DNA of 64,000 nt, taken from the NCBI RefSeq assembly GCF_002022275.1, contig NZ_MSDF01000014.1, positions 416,811 to 480,810 of the forward strand, in the 5' to 3' direction. Shown here one piece after another: positions 55,363 through 64,000 of the stretch; the stretch's first letter is position 1; every line of letters begins with the position of its first letter. The position numbers and the translations under genes were made by a program. This stretch comes from Pseudomonas fluorescens. Its GTDB lineage: Bacteria; Pseudomonadota; Gammaproteobacteria; Pseudomonadales; Pseudomonadaceae. Under the pieces are notes generated by a model. That model was not told the origin of the DNA and ran no database searches. It saw only the letters and a list, made by a program, of their open reading frames with translations.

Positions 55363-56037
55363 CTAGATCCAGCCAAATTCCGCCATCGACAGCGGGTCGC
55401 CATCGCCGACGATGATGTGATCCAGCACCCGCACATCGACGGTTTCCAGCGCCTTTTGCAGCATTTTGGTTAATTTTCGATCAGCTGCACTCGGCTCGAC
55501 GCTCCCGGAAGGATGGTTGTGACACAGGATCAGCGCCGCCGCGTTGTACGCCAGGGCGCGTTTGACCACCTGCCGTGGATACACGACCGCCGTGTCGATG
55601 GTGCCTTGAAACAGCGCCTCGAAGCCCAGCACCCGGTGTTTTGAGTCAAGAAACAGGCAGCCGAAAATCTCGTGTGGCTCATGGCGCAACAGGGCTTTGA
55701 GGTAATCACGCACGGCCAACGGGCTTTCCAGCACCGAGTCAGCGCGCAGCCGTTCGGCCATGTGGCGCCGCGACATTTCCAGCACCGCCTGCAACTGGGC
55801 AAACTTTGCCGGGCCCAAGCCCAGATGCTGGCTGAAGAGCGTCTGGCTGGCCTCAAGCAGCGGGCGAAGGCCACCAAATTGCGCCAGCAGATGACGCGCC
55901 AGGTCGACCGCGCTGCGCCCGGAAACTCCGGTCCGCAGGAAGATCGCCAACAGCTCGGCGTCAGACAGACTCGCCGCGCCCCACTCCAACAGCTTCTCCC
56001 GTGGACGCTCCGCCACAGGCCAATCGCGAATACTCAT
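55363..56037 (-). CDS. radC: RadC family JAB-domain protein
   Basis: A 224-residue RadC: N-terminal helix-hairpin-helix-like region ([40 protein letters not shown]) and a JAMM/MPN metalloprotease-type domain with the metal ligands in [16 protein letters not shown] and LDHIIVGDG. Long annotated as a DNA repair protein, but the function is unproven. Its stop lies in a hairpin at 55341-55364 that also follows the peptide-binding protein gene. Divergent from coaBC. Confidence 0.94.
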   Translation of the reverse strand: MSIRDWPVAERPREKLLEWGAASLSDAELLAIFLRTGVSGRSAVDLARHLLAQFGGLRPLLEASQTLFSQHLGLGPAKFAQLQAVLEMSRRHMAERLRADSVLESPLAVRDYLKALLRHEPHEIFGCLFLDSKHRVLGFEALFQGTIDTAVVYPRQVVKRALAYNAAALILCHNHPSGSVEPSAADRKLTKMLQKALETVDVRVLDHIIVGDGDPLSMAEFGWI

Positions 56038-56192
56038 CCCACCTCCCTTCCATCCATATGCGCCGTGTGCGCCGCTGTTGCTGAACGGACGCTGTGTTAT
56101 CGTAAGCCCTCTTTTTTGCCTGCCATTTCCCCTGGGGAGGGGGCTTTGCAGGCGTCACTGAACTGGCATCACTGAACTGGAAAGGCAAACCA

Positions 56193-57401
56193 ATGCAGCG
56201 TCTGTATCGGAAACGCATCGTTCTCGGCGTCGGCGGCGGCATTGCCGCCTACAAAAGCGCAGAGCTGGTTCGCAGGCTCCTGGACCAAGGCGCCGAAGTG
56301 CGCGTGGTCATGACCCGTGGTGGCAGTGAGTTCATCACCCCACTGACCATGCAGGCCTTGTCCGGCCACCCGGTTCACCTGGACCTGCTGGACCCGGCGG
56401 CCGAAGCCGCCATGGGCCACATAGAACTGGCCAAATGGGCCGACCTGGTGCTGATCGCCCCGGCCACCGCCGACCTGATCGCCCGCCTGGCCCAAGGTAT
56501 CGCCGACGACCTGCTGACCACCCTGGTACTGGCCACCGACGCCACCGTCGCCATCGCCCCGGCCATGAATCAGGCCATGTGGCGCGACCCGGCCACCCAG
56601 GCCAACACCCAACTGCTGCAAAGCCGTGGCCTCAAGGTGTTCGGCCCGGCGTCCGGCAGCCAGGCCTGCGGCGACGTCGGCATGGGCCGCATGCTCGAAG
56701 CCACCGACCTCGCGCTGTGCGCTGCTGAGTGCTTCCAGCACCTGGCCCTGACCGGCAAGCACGTGCTGATCACCGCTGGCCCGACCCAGGAAAACATCGA
56801 CCCGGTGCGCTACATCACCAACCATAGCTCAGGAAAAATGGGCTTTGCCTTGGCGGAAGCGGCGGTCGAGGCAGGCGCACGTGTCACCCTGATCACTGGC
56901 CCGGTGCATTTGCCGACCCCTGATCGCGTCACGCGAATCGACGTAGTCAGCGCCCGCGACATGCTGGCGGCCTGTGAAGCGGCAATTCCCTGCGACCTGT
57001 TTATCGCCTCGGCAGCGGTTGCGGACTACCGCCCGGAAGTCGTCGCCCCGCAAAAACTGAAGAAAGACCCTACAAGCGGCGACGGCCTGCTCCTGCAAAT
57101 GGTGCGCAACCCGGACATTCTGGCCACCATCGCCACGCGTCCGGACCGCCCGTTCAGCGTTGGCTTTGCCGCCGAAACCGAACACCTGCTGGACTACGCA
57201 GCACGCAAATTGAAAGACAAAAACCTCGACCTGATCGTTGCCAATGATGTCGCCAACCCGAGCATCGGCTTCAACAGTGAGGAAAACGCCTGCAGCGTGA
57301 TCGACCGCGACCTGCACGCCACCCTTTTCGCCCAGACCAGCAAGGGCAAGATTGCCCGCCAACTGATCTCTTTTATCGCCCAACGGCTGAACCAGGTTTA
57401 A
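56193..57401 (+). CDS. coaBC: Bifunctional phosphopantothenoylcysteine decarboxylase/synthase CoaBC
   Basis: A 402-residue fusion: CoaC flavoprotein domain (1-190: [20 protein letters not shown], active-site cysteine in [13 protein letters not shown]) and CoaB synthetase domain (190-402: [25 protein letters not shown], and the KLKKD lysine motif). It makes 4'-phosphopantetheine for CoA from phosphopantothenate and cysteine. It leads coaBC-dut; the gap is 5 bp. Confidence 0.96.
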   Translation: MQRLYRKRIVLGVGGGIAAYKSAELVRRLLDQGAEVRVVMTRGGSEFITPLTMQALSGHPVHLDLLDPAAEAAMGHIELAKWADLVLIAPATADLIARLAQGIADDLLTTLVLATDATVAIAPAMNQAMWRDPATQANTQLLQSRGLKVFGPASGSQACGDVGMGRMLEATDLALCAAECFQHLALTGKHVLITAGPTQENIDPVRYITNHSSGKMGFALAEAAVEAGARVTLITGPVHLPTPDRVTRIDVVSARDMLAACEAAIPCDLFIASAAVADYRPEVVAPQKLKKDPTSGDGLLLQMVRNPDILATIATRPDRPFSVGFAAETEHLLDYAARKLKDKNLDLIVANDVANPSIGFNSEENACSVIDRDLHATLFAQTSKGKIARQLISFIAQRLNQV

Positions 57402-57406
57402 TTTCC

Positions 57407-57862
57407 ATGCACGCTTTGCAAGCCAAGATCCTCGACCCCCGCATCGGCACTGAATTCCCGCTGCCGGCCTACGCCACACCGGGCTCCGCCGGCCTGGACC
57501 TGCGCGCCATGCTCAAACAAGACACCGTCCTTGAGCCGGGCCAGACCCTTTTGATTCCCACCGGCCTGTCGATCTACGTCGGCGACCCGGGCCTGGCGGC
57601 GCTGATCCTGCCGCGCTCCGGCCTGGGCCACAAACACGGCATCGTGCTGGGCAACCTCGTCGGCCTGATCGACTCCGACTACCAGGGCGAACTGATGGTG
57701 TCGTGCTGGAACCGTGGCCAGACCGCGTTCAACATCGCCATCGGCGAGCGCATCGCCCAGCTTGTACTGGTGCCGGTGGTACAGGCGCACTTCGAACTCG
57801 TTCAAGAGTTCGACGAGACGCAACGCGGCGCGGGCGGTTTCGGGCATTCCGGCAGCCACTGA
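57407..57862 (+). CDS. dut: dUTP pyrophosphatase (dUTPase)
   Basis: A 151-residue trimeric dUTPase with all five motifs: [48 protein letters not shown] and [12 protein letters not shown]. It hydrolyses dUTP to dUMP and keeps uracil out of DNA. Second gene of coaBC-dut. Confidence 0.97.
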   Translation: MHALQAKILDPRIGTEFPLPAYATPGSAGLDLRAMLKQDTVLEPGQTLLIPTGLSIYVGDPGLAALILPRSGLGHKHGIVLGNLVGLIDSDYQGELMVSCWNRGQTAFNIAIGERIAQLVLVPVVQAHFELVQEFDETQRGAGGFGHSGSH

Positions 57863-57872
57863 CTAAGCTGAA

Positions 57873-57900
57873 TCTGGCCGGACGCTGTTGTCCGGCCAGA
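57873..57900 (+). terminator. Perfect 11-bp hairpin after dut (no T tract)
   Basis: TCTGGCCGGAC-GCTGTT-GTCCGGCCAGA starts 11 bp after the dut stop. With no U tract it may stabilise the 3' end of dut mRNA or terminate weakly. The rest of the 264-bp gap to algC is AT-rich around 57940-57975 and should hold the algC promoter. Confidence 0.55.
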
Positions 57901-58126
57901 TGCCACCGGCCGGCGTTTCAGGATGAAGAATGCGCGGCGTTAATCAGCGAGATTTAATCAATAAAATCAATTAATTACGCGAAAGCCAAGGCGGAGCCAG
58001 TACGCCGATGGCACTTTTGCACCACGAACTCTCTGCCGAAAACGCCGTCATACCCTTCAGTTTGAGCCCGCCGGTCAGCCACATTCAGGCCAGCTTTGCC
58101 CCTTTCAGATGGAGTTTCCCCCCGCG

Positions 58127-59524
58127 ATGAGTACCGCAGCCCGAGTAGCCCCGACATTCCCCGACAGCATCTTCCGCGCCTACGACATTCGTGGCGTCGT
58201 GCCCAAGACCCTGACCGCCGAAACCGCCTACTGGATCGGCCGCGCCATCGGCGCCCAAAGCCTGGCCCAAGGCGAACCCAACGTGTCGGTAGGCCGTGAC
58301 GGCCGCTTGTCCGGCCCGGAGCTGGTGGAGCAGCTGATTCAGGGCCTGGCCGACAGCGGCTGCCATGTGAGCGATGTCGGCCTGGTGCCGACCCCTGCGC
58401 TGTACTACGCCGCCAACGTACTGGCCGGTAAATCCGGGGTGATGTTGACCGGCAGCCACAACCCGTCGGACTACAACGGCTTCAAGATCGTCATCGCCGG
58501 TGACACCCTGGCCAACGAACAGATCCAGGCCCTGCACACGCGCCTCAAAACCAACGACCTGACCCGCGGCGAAGGCAGCATCACCAAAGTCGACATTCTT
58601 CAGCGCTATTCGGATGAAATCACCGGCGACGTCAAGCTCGCGCGCCGCCTGAAAGTGGTTGTGGATTGCGGTAACGGCGCGGCTGGCGTGATCGCCCCGC
58701 AATTGCTCGAAGCCCTGAACTGCGAAGTCATCCCGTTGTTCTGCGAGGTCGATGGCAACTTCCCCAACCACCACCCGGACCCGGGCAAGCCTGAAAACCT
58801 GGTGGACCTGATCGCCAAGGTCAAGGAAACCGGGGCTGACGTGGGCCTGGCCTTTGACGGCGACGGCGACCGCGTAGGCGTTGTCACCGAGACTGGCGAA
58901 ATCGTGTTCCCGGACCGCCTGCTGATGCTGTTTGCCCGTGATGTGGTGGCGCGCAACCCAGGCGCCGAAATCATCTTCGACGTGAAGTGCACCCGCCGCC
59001 TCACGCCGCTGATCAAGGAATACGGCGGTCGCCCGCTAATGTGGAAGACCGGCCACTCGTTGATCAAAAAGAAAATGAAGGAAACCGGCGCCCTGTTGGC
59101 CGGCGAAATGAGCGGTCACGTGTTCTTCAAGGAGCGCTGGTTCGGTTTTGACGACGGTATTTACAGCGCCGCCCGTCTGCTGGAGATCCTCAGCAAGGAA
59201 AAATCCACTGCCGAAGAGCTGTTTCAGACCTTCCCGAATGATATTTCTACGCCAGAGATCAATATCCATGTGACCGAGGAGAGCAAATTCAGCATCATTG
59301 ACGCACTGCACGATGCGCAATGGGGCGAAGGCGCCAACCTGACCACCATTGATGGTGTGCGAGTCGATTACGCCAAAGGCTGGGGCCTGGTTCGCGCGTC
59401 CAACACCACACCGGTGCTGGTCCTGCGTTTCGAGGCGGATACCGAGGCTGAGTTGCAGCGCATCAAGGACGTGTTCCACGCCCAGTTGAAACGTGTTGCC
59501 CCTGATCTCCAATTACCGTTCTGA
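58127..59524 (+). CDS. algC: Phosphomannomutase/phosphoglucomutase AlgC
   Basis: A 465-residue alpha-D-phosphohexomutase: phosphoserine S110 in MLTGSHNPSDYNG, metal loop FDGDGDRVG, sugar-binding GEMSGHVFFKERWFGFDDG and the phosphate-binding RASNTTPVLVLRFE. It interconverts mannose and glucose 6- and 1-phosphates for alginate, LPS and rhamnolipid. It is the standard-length enzyme, without the long N-terminal membrane extension seen in some pseudomonads. ATG at 58127 gives MSTAARVAPTFPDSIFRAYD like P. aeruginosa; an ATG at 58109 is less likely. Confidence 0.95.
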   Translation: MSTAARVAPTFPDSIFRAYDIRGVVPKTLTAETAYWIGRAIGAQSLAQGEPNVSVGRDGRLSGPELVEQLIQGLADSGCHVSDVGLVPTPALYYAANVLAGKSGVMLTGSHNPSDYNGFKIVIAGDTLANEQIQALHTRLKTNDLTRGEGSITKVDILQRYSDEITGDVKLARRLKVVVDCGNGAAGVIAPQLLEALNCEVIPLFCEVDGNFPNHHPDPGKPENLVDLIAKVKETGADVGLAFDGDGDRVGVVTETGEIVFPDRLLMLFARDVVARNPGAEIIFDVKCTRRLTPLIKEYGGRPLMWKTGHSLIKKKMKETGALLAGEMSGHVFFKERWFGFDDGIYSAARLLEILSKEKSTAEELFQTFPNDISTPEINIHVTEESKFSIIDALHDAQWGEGANLTTIDGVRVDYAKGWGLVRASNTTPVLVLRFEADTEAELQRIKDVFHAQLKRVAPDLQLPF

Positions 59525-59543
59525 TTTTTTACCGGAGCCCTGA

Positions 59544-60449
<906 letters not shown>

Positions 60450-60461
60450 TCGCTGAAAACC

Positions 60462-60500
60462 AAAAAGCCCCCGCTCAATTGAATTGAGCGGGGGCTTTTT
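60462..60500 (+). terminator. Terminator downstream of argB
   Basis: A very long, nearly perfect palindrome (aaaaagcccccgctcaatt and its complement) with a T run, 13 bp after the argB stop. It could also serve pyrE from the other side. Confidence 0.92.
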
Positions 60501-60517
60501 ATTTGCACGCGGTCCAA

Positions 60518-60610
60518 ATGTGGGAGCTGGCTTGCCTGCGATGACGGCGGAACATTCAACAACTCTGTCGACTGAGACACCGCTATCGCGGGCAAGCCCG
60601 CTCCCACAGG
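60518..60610. repeat. REPIN with mismatched arms
   Basis: Left arm ATGTGGGAGCTGGCTTGCCT; right arm CGGGCAAGCCCGCTCCCACA. The arms belong to two sub-families (GCTGGCTTGCC and GCGGGCTTGCC), as in the 9757 copy. It lies between the argB terminator and the pyrE stop. Confidence 0.85.
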
Positions 60611-60619
60611 GGATCTACG

Positions 60620-61264
60620 TCAGACGCCGAATTGCTCGCGGTATGCACGAACTGCTGGCAAATGCTGCTTGAGCTGCGGGTCATCTTCCAGGAACTGCAA
60701 TACCTGGTTCAACGACACGATACTCACCACCGGAATGCCGAAATCACGCTCCACTTCCTGGATCGCCGACAACTCACCGTTGCCGCGTTCCTGGCGGTTC
60801 AGCGCGATCAGCACGCCGGCAGCCTTGGCGCCTTCCTGGGAAGCGATGATCTGCATCACTTCACGAATGGCGGTGCCGGCGGTGATCACGTCGTCGATGA
60901 TCAGCACATCACCCGTGAGCGGTGCGCCCACCAGGCTGCCGCCTTCACCATGGGCCTTGGCCTCTTTGCGGTTGAAGCACCACGGCAAATCTTTGCCGTG
61001 GTGCTCAGCCAGGGCCACCGCAGTCGCGGCCGCCAGAGGAATACCCTTGTAGGCCGGGCCAAACAGCACGTCGAAGGAAATACCGCTTTCAACGATGGCC
61101 GCCGCATAGAAACGACCCAGTTGAGCCAGAGCCGATCCCGAGTTGAACAGGCCTGCATTGAAGAAGTACGGGCTGGTGCGCCCGGACTTCAGAGTGAACT
61201 CACCGAAGCGCAAAACGCCGCGATCGATGGCAAAACGAATGAAATCGCGTTGATACGCCTGCAT
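60620..61264 (-). CDS. pyrE: Orotate phosphoribosyltransferase PyrE
   Basis: A 214-residue enzyme converting orotate and PRPP to OMP. PRPP-binding motif [18 protein letters not shown], substrate loop [14 protein letters not shown], and [20 protein letters not shown] at the front. The frame extends seven codons upstream; ATG at 61264 ([13 protein letters not shown]) is the family start. Divergent from crc. Confidence 0.96.
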   Translation of the reverse strand: MQAYQRDFIRFAIDRGVLRFGEFTLKSGRTSPYFFNAGLFNSGSALAQLGRFYAAAIVESGISFDVLFGPAYKGIPLAAATAVALAEHHGKDLPWCFNRKEAKAHGEGGSLVGAPLTGDVLIIDDVITAGTAIREVMQIIASQEGAKAAGVLIALNRQERGNGELSAIQEVERDFGIPVVSIVSLNQVLQFLEDDPQLKQHLPAVRAYREQFGV

Positions 61265-61346
61265 GAAAAAAGCCTCAGATACCACGGATTTAGCTAATTA
61301 GGTAGACGGCGTGTATCATACACGCACGCGATTTTTGGGGCCATTT

Positions 61347-62126
61347 ATGCGGATCATCAGTGTGAACGTCAATGGTATTCAGGCTGCAGTCGAGCGTGGT
61401 TTGCTCAGTTGGCTGCAAGCACAGAATGCCGACGTCATCTGCCTGCAGGACACCCGCGCCTCCGCCTTTGAACTGGACGACCCAGCCTTCCAACTGGATG
61501 GCTACTTCCTTTATGCCTGCGATGCCGAAGTGCCCACCCAAGGTGGTGTGGCTTTGTATTCGCGGTTGCAACCCAAGGCGGTCATCAGCGGCCTCGGCTT
61601 CGAGACAGCCGACCGCTACGGGCGCTACCTGCAAGCCGATTTCGACAAGGTCAGCATCGCGACCTTGCTGCTCCCTTCGGGGCAGAACGGCGATGAAGAC
61701 TTGAACCAGAAGTTCAAGCTAATGGACGATTTCGCCCGTTACCTGGATAAACAGCGACGCAAACGTCGCGAGTACATTTACTGTGGCTCGCTGTACGTGG
61801 CGCAACAAAAGCTGGATATCAAGAACTGGCGCGACAGCCAGCAATCTCCGGGTTTCCTGGCGCCGGAACGGGCCTGGATGGACGAGATTGTCGGCAACAT
61901 GGGTTATGTGGATGCCCTGCGCGAAGTCAGCCGTGAAGGCGACCAGTACAGCTGGTGGCCGGATAACGAACAGGCCGAGATGCTCAACCTGGGCTGGCGT
62001 TTCGACTACCAGCTGTTGACCCCGGGCCTGCGCCGCTTTGTACGCAGCGCACGCTTGCCGCGTCAGCCACGCTTCTCGCAGCACGCGCCGCTGATCGTGG
62101 ACTACGATTGGACTCTGACCATCTAA
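61347..62126 (+). CDS. crc: Catabolite repression control protein Crc
   Basis: A 259-residue exonuclease III-fold protein (MRIISVNVNGIQAAVERGLL, ICLQDTRASAFELDD, RFSQHAPLIVDYDW) of the exact P. aeruginosa Crc length. It has lost the nuclease activity and acts with Hfq to repress translation of catabolic mRNAs carrying A-rich motifs, relieved by CrcZ-type RNAs. The sRNAs are not in this window. ATG at 61347 is chosen over an upstream in-frame ATG at 61311. Confidence 0.97.
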   Translation: MRIISVNVNGIQAAVERGLLSWLQAQNADVICLQDTRASAFELDDPAFQLDGYFLYACDAEVPTQGGVALYSRLQPKAVISGLGFETADRYGRYLQADFDKVSIATLLLPSGQNGDEDLNQKFKLMDDFARYLDKQRRKRREYIYCGSLYVAQQKLDIKNWRDSQQSPGFLAPERAWMDEIVGNMGYVDALREVSREGDQYSWWPDNEQAEMLNLGWRFDYQLLTPGLRRFVRSARLPRQPRFSQHAPLIVDYDWTLTI

Positions 62127-62140
62127 GGTCTTTTTCCAGG

Positions 62141-62176
62141 CACAAAAAAACCGACATCGCTGTCGGTTTTTTTGTG
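62141..62176. terminator. Bidirectional terminator between crc and DUF4870 gene
   Basis: A 16-bp perfect stem (cacaaaaaaaccgaca / tgtcggtttttttgtg) with a four-base loop separates the two convergent genes. Confidence 0.9.
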
Positions 62177-62184
62177 GGCGCTCA

Positions 62185-62556
62185 TTATTTGACCAGTCGC
62201 CAGGTCAAGGGATAGCGATAGGCGATGCCCTTGTTGGCTTTGATCGAACCGATGATCGTCAGCACCACGCTGGCGATGGCCAGGGCAGTCATCAGGAAAA
62301 AACCGATAACCGCGAAGGCCAGCACGATGCACACGATCCAGGCGATGGCCACGGTGATCTGGAAATTCAACGCTTCCTTGCCCTGATCATCAATGAACGG
62401 GTCCACTTCCTTCTTCATCTGCCACAGGATCAATGGCCCCACGACACTGCCAAAGGGGAACACAAACCCGAGAAACGCCGCGAGATGGCACAACATTGCT
62501 CCCTGGCGCACTTCGTAGGACGGCGTGGGCACGGGCATTTGGCTGTTGTCATTCAT
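62185..62556 (-). CDS. DUF4870 small membrane protein
   Basis: A 123-residue protein of the DUF4870 (Tic20-like) type: QGAMLCHLAAFLGFVFPFGS, LILWQMKKEVDPFIDDQGKE (the conserved charged loop), ALNFQITVAIAWIVCIVLAF and a last hydrophobic segment to KANKGIAYRYPLTWRLV. Three to four membrane helices. Function unknown. It follows rph by 22 bp, so they probably share a transcript. Confidence 0.87.
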   Translation of the reverse strand: MNDNSQMPVPTPSYEVRQGAMLCHLAAFLGFVFPFGSVVGPLILWQMKKEVDPFIDDQGKEALNFQITVAIAWIVCIVLAFAVIGFFLMTALAIASVVLTIIGSIKANKGIAYRYPLTWRLVK

Positions 62557-62578
62557 GGCGCTTCTCCTTGAGGCGGGC

Positions 62579-63301
62579 TCAGTCAGCCAGTGCGGCGTTC
62601 TGCAGTTCGAAGATTTCGGTCATGCCTTTCTGGGCCAGGGCCAGCATCGCGTTCAGGTCAGCAGGCTGGAATGGCGCGCCTTCTGCGGTGCCCTGCACTT
62701 CAATGAAACCACCGGTGCTGGTCATCACAACGTTCAGGTCGGTCTCGGCGGCCGAGTCTTCCAGGTAGTCCAAGTCCAGCACAGGCTCGCCTTGGTACAT
62801 GCCCACCGAAACGGCAGCGATCATCTGCTTGAGCGGGTCGCCGCCCTTCAGGCCGCCGCGCTTTTTGATCACTTTGAGGGCATCAACCAGAGCAACCATG
62901 GCGCCAGTAATGGACGCCGTGCGGGTGCCGCCGTCAGCCTGGATCACGTCGCAATCGACATAGAGGGTCACGTCGCCCAGCTTGGACATGTCCAGGGCTG
63001 CGCGCAGGGAACGGCCGATCAGGCGCTGGATTTCCAGGGTGCGGCCGCCTTGCTTGCCACGGCTGGCTTCACGCTGGTTACGCTCACCGGTGGCGCGCGG
63101 CAACATGCCGTATTCGGCGGTCAGCCAACCCTGGCCCTGGCCTTTAAGGAAACGCGGCACGCCGTTTTCGACGCTGACGGTGCAGATGACTTTGGTATCG
63201 CCAAACTCGACCAGTACAGATCCCTCGGCGTGTTTGGTGTAGTTGCGGGTGATGCGGATCGAGCGGAGCTGATCGGCAGCGCGACCACTTGGACGTTTCA
63301 T
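62579..63301 (-). CDS. rph: Ribonuclease PH
   Basis: A 240-residue phosphorolytic 3'-5' exoribonuclease that trims tRNA 3' ends: [20 protein letters not shown] start, [20 protein letters not shown] (phosphate/RNA-binding RR motifs), [20 protein letters not shown] and [16 protein letters not shown]. It is intact, unlike the frameshifted rph of E. coli K-12 strains. The frame runs 13 codons further upstream, but ATG at 63301 is the family start. Divergent from the yicC gene. Confidence 0.96.
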   Translation of the reverse strand: MKRPSGRAADQLRSIRITRNYTKHAEGSVLVEFGDTKVICTVSVENGVPRFLKGQGQGWLTAEYGMLPRATGERNQREASRGKQGGRTLEIQRLIGRSLRAALDMSKLGDVTLYVDCDVIQADGGTRTASITGAMVALVDALKVIKKRGGLKGGDPLKQMIAAVSVGMYQGEPVLDLDYLEDSAAETDLNVVMTSTGGFIEVQGTAEGAPFQPADLNAMLALAQKGMTEIFELQNAALAD

Positions 63302-63499
63302 AGGGGATACCTGTACGAAGGACGAAAAACTGCCGAGCATTATAGAGCCGCGAACCGTTTCGGGGCACTTCTAAAAAATCCGGTTACGAATGATCGACCT
63401 GTCGCCCATTGTTTGGGCGCGCTCGTCCCACTGCGCTACAATCCTGCGCCTTCTTAACCATCAGCCCGTATTTGCGGGACTGCATCGCGAGGTACCGCC

Positions 63500-64000
63500 A
63501 TGGTGCACAGCATGACCGCCTTCGCCCGCGTCGAAAAAGCCGGCGTCCAGGGCACCCTGAGCTGGGAATTGCGCTCGGTCAACAGCCGCTACCTGGAGCC
63601 GCACCTGCGCCTGCCGGAATCGTTCCGCGACCTCGAAGGCGCTGTGCGTGAAGCGCTGCGCCAGGGCATCTCCCGGGGCAAGCTGGAATGCACCCTGCGT
63701 TTTACCGAAGAATCCACCGGCAAGCCGCTGCAGATTGACCGTGACCGCGCTGCGCAATTGGTCGCCGCCGCCGAAACCATCGCCGGTCTGATCAAGCAAC
63801 CCGCTGCGCTGAACCCGCTGGAAGTACTCGCCTGGCCAGGCGTGCTGGTGGCCGACGCCACCGACCCGCAAGCCCTCAACGCCGAAGCCCTCGCCCTCTT
63901 CAACCAGGGCTTGAAGGAACTCAAGGCCGGCCGCGAACGCGAAGGCGCAGAGCTGGCCCGCCTGATCAGCGAGCGTTTGACCTCAATCGAAGAAGACGTG
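63500..64000 (+). CDS. yicC: YicC/YloC family endoribonuclease, 3' end beyond the window
   Basis: The first 167 codons of a YicC-family protein: MVHSMTAFARVEKAGVQGTL, SVNSRYLEPHLRLPESFRDL, ISRGKLECTLRF and AREREGAELARLISERLTSI region. The E. coli member is an RNA endonuclease acting on RyhB and related RNAs. It is open to the right edge, about 120 residues short of the usual 287. The rph-yicC divergent pair is conserved in gamma-proteobacteria. Confidence 0.93.
   Translation, partial: MVHSMTAFARVEKAGVQGTLSWELRSVNSRYLEPHLRLPESFRDLEGAVREALRQGISRGKLECTLRFTEESTGKPLQIDRDRAAQLVAAAETIAGLIKQPAALNPLEVLAWPGVLVADATDPQALNAEALALFNQGLKELKAGREREGAELARLISERLTSIEEDV

Noticed and set aside
55341..55364. GC-rich hairpin after the peptide-binding protein gene as a rho-independent terminator
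   Set aside because: The stem (AGCCCCGCC / GGCGGGGCT) is good, but there is no T tract on either strand and it overlaps the radC stop, so it is mentioned only with radC.
58009..58020. TGGCAC-TTTTGC upstream of algC as a sigma-54 promoter
   Set aside because: The GG and GC dinucleotides are 7 bp apart instead of 10, so RpoN would not recognise it.

Overview
The window is a stretch of core chromosome from a fluorescent pseudomonad, most likely Pseudomonas fluorescens group. The evidence is the GC-rich coding sequence, protein-level matches to P. aeruginosa genes (AlgP, AlgQ, AlgR, SutA, Crc, AlgC, PauR), a gene order that follows the P. aeruginosa algP-to-crc region with local insertions and losses, and many REP/REPIN repeats of the GTGGGAGC..GGCTTGC type. 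I see no rRNA or tRNA, prophage, transposase or CRISPR array, and no toxin or defence island. Two genes are cut by the window edges: algP on the left and the yicC-family gene on the right.

Layout. 1-9.8 kb: algP, an FKBP isomerase, algQ, dsbB, the hemC-hemD-hemX-hemY operon, algR and divergent argH. 9.8-15.5 kb: a GST, two small conserved proteins, cyaA, rnk and cyaY with a DUF1289 gene. 15.7-20.3 kb: lptM-lysA-dapF-DUF484-xerC-HAD phosphatase, tightly packed. 20.5-25.7 kb: sutA, yjbQ-like, glnK-amtB behind a sigma-54 promoter, ubiK, comM. 26-34 kb: the most accessory part, with a TetR regulator facing an orphan ABC membrane domain across two palindromic operators, a chemoreceptor, a LysR regulator, a MATE exporter and a GGDEF/EAL protein behind a Fur-box-like site. 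34-37 kb: rep and xpt. 37-53 kb: an acetyl-CoA hydrolase-family gene, cytochrome c5, then amine and D-alanine catabolism (pauR, dadX, ridA, dadA, dadR, a puuB-like oxidase, kauB) mixed with YkgJ, DUF1127, MocR, PLD, MFS and cupin genes. 53-64 kb: rpmB-rpmG, a peptide-binding protein, radC, coaBC-dut-algC-argB, pyrE, crc, a DUF4870 gene, rph and yicC.

How the genes work together. The hem operon makes uroporphyrinogen III. lysA and dapF finish lysine and meso-DAP synthesis, and argH and argB serve arginine synthesis. dadX-ridA-dadA racemise and oxidise alanine under DadR. pauR, the puuB-like oxidase and kauB point to polyamine breakdown by the gamma-glutamyl route. GlnK-AmtB couple ammonium uptake to nitrogen status, and Crc gives catabolite control. 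AlgR, AlgP, AlgQ and AlgC are alginate and polysaccharide functions spread across the window.

No clearly new multi-gene system is visible. The best leads are the TetR/orphan six-TM ABC pair with twin operators, the Fur-box-like promoter of the c-di-GMP gene, an expanded REPIN built of 18-bp tandem units in mirrored arms, and the absence of the algZ/fimS kinase next to algR.
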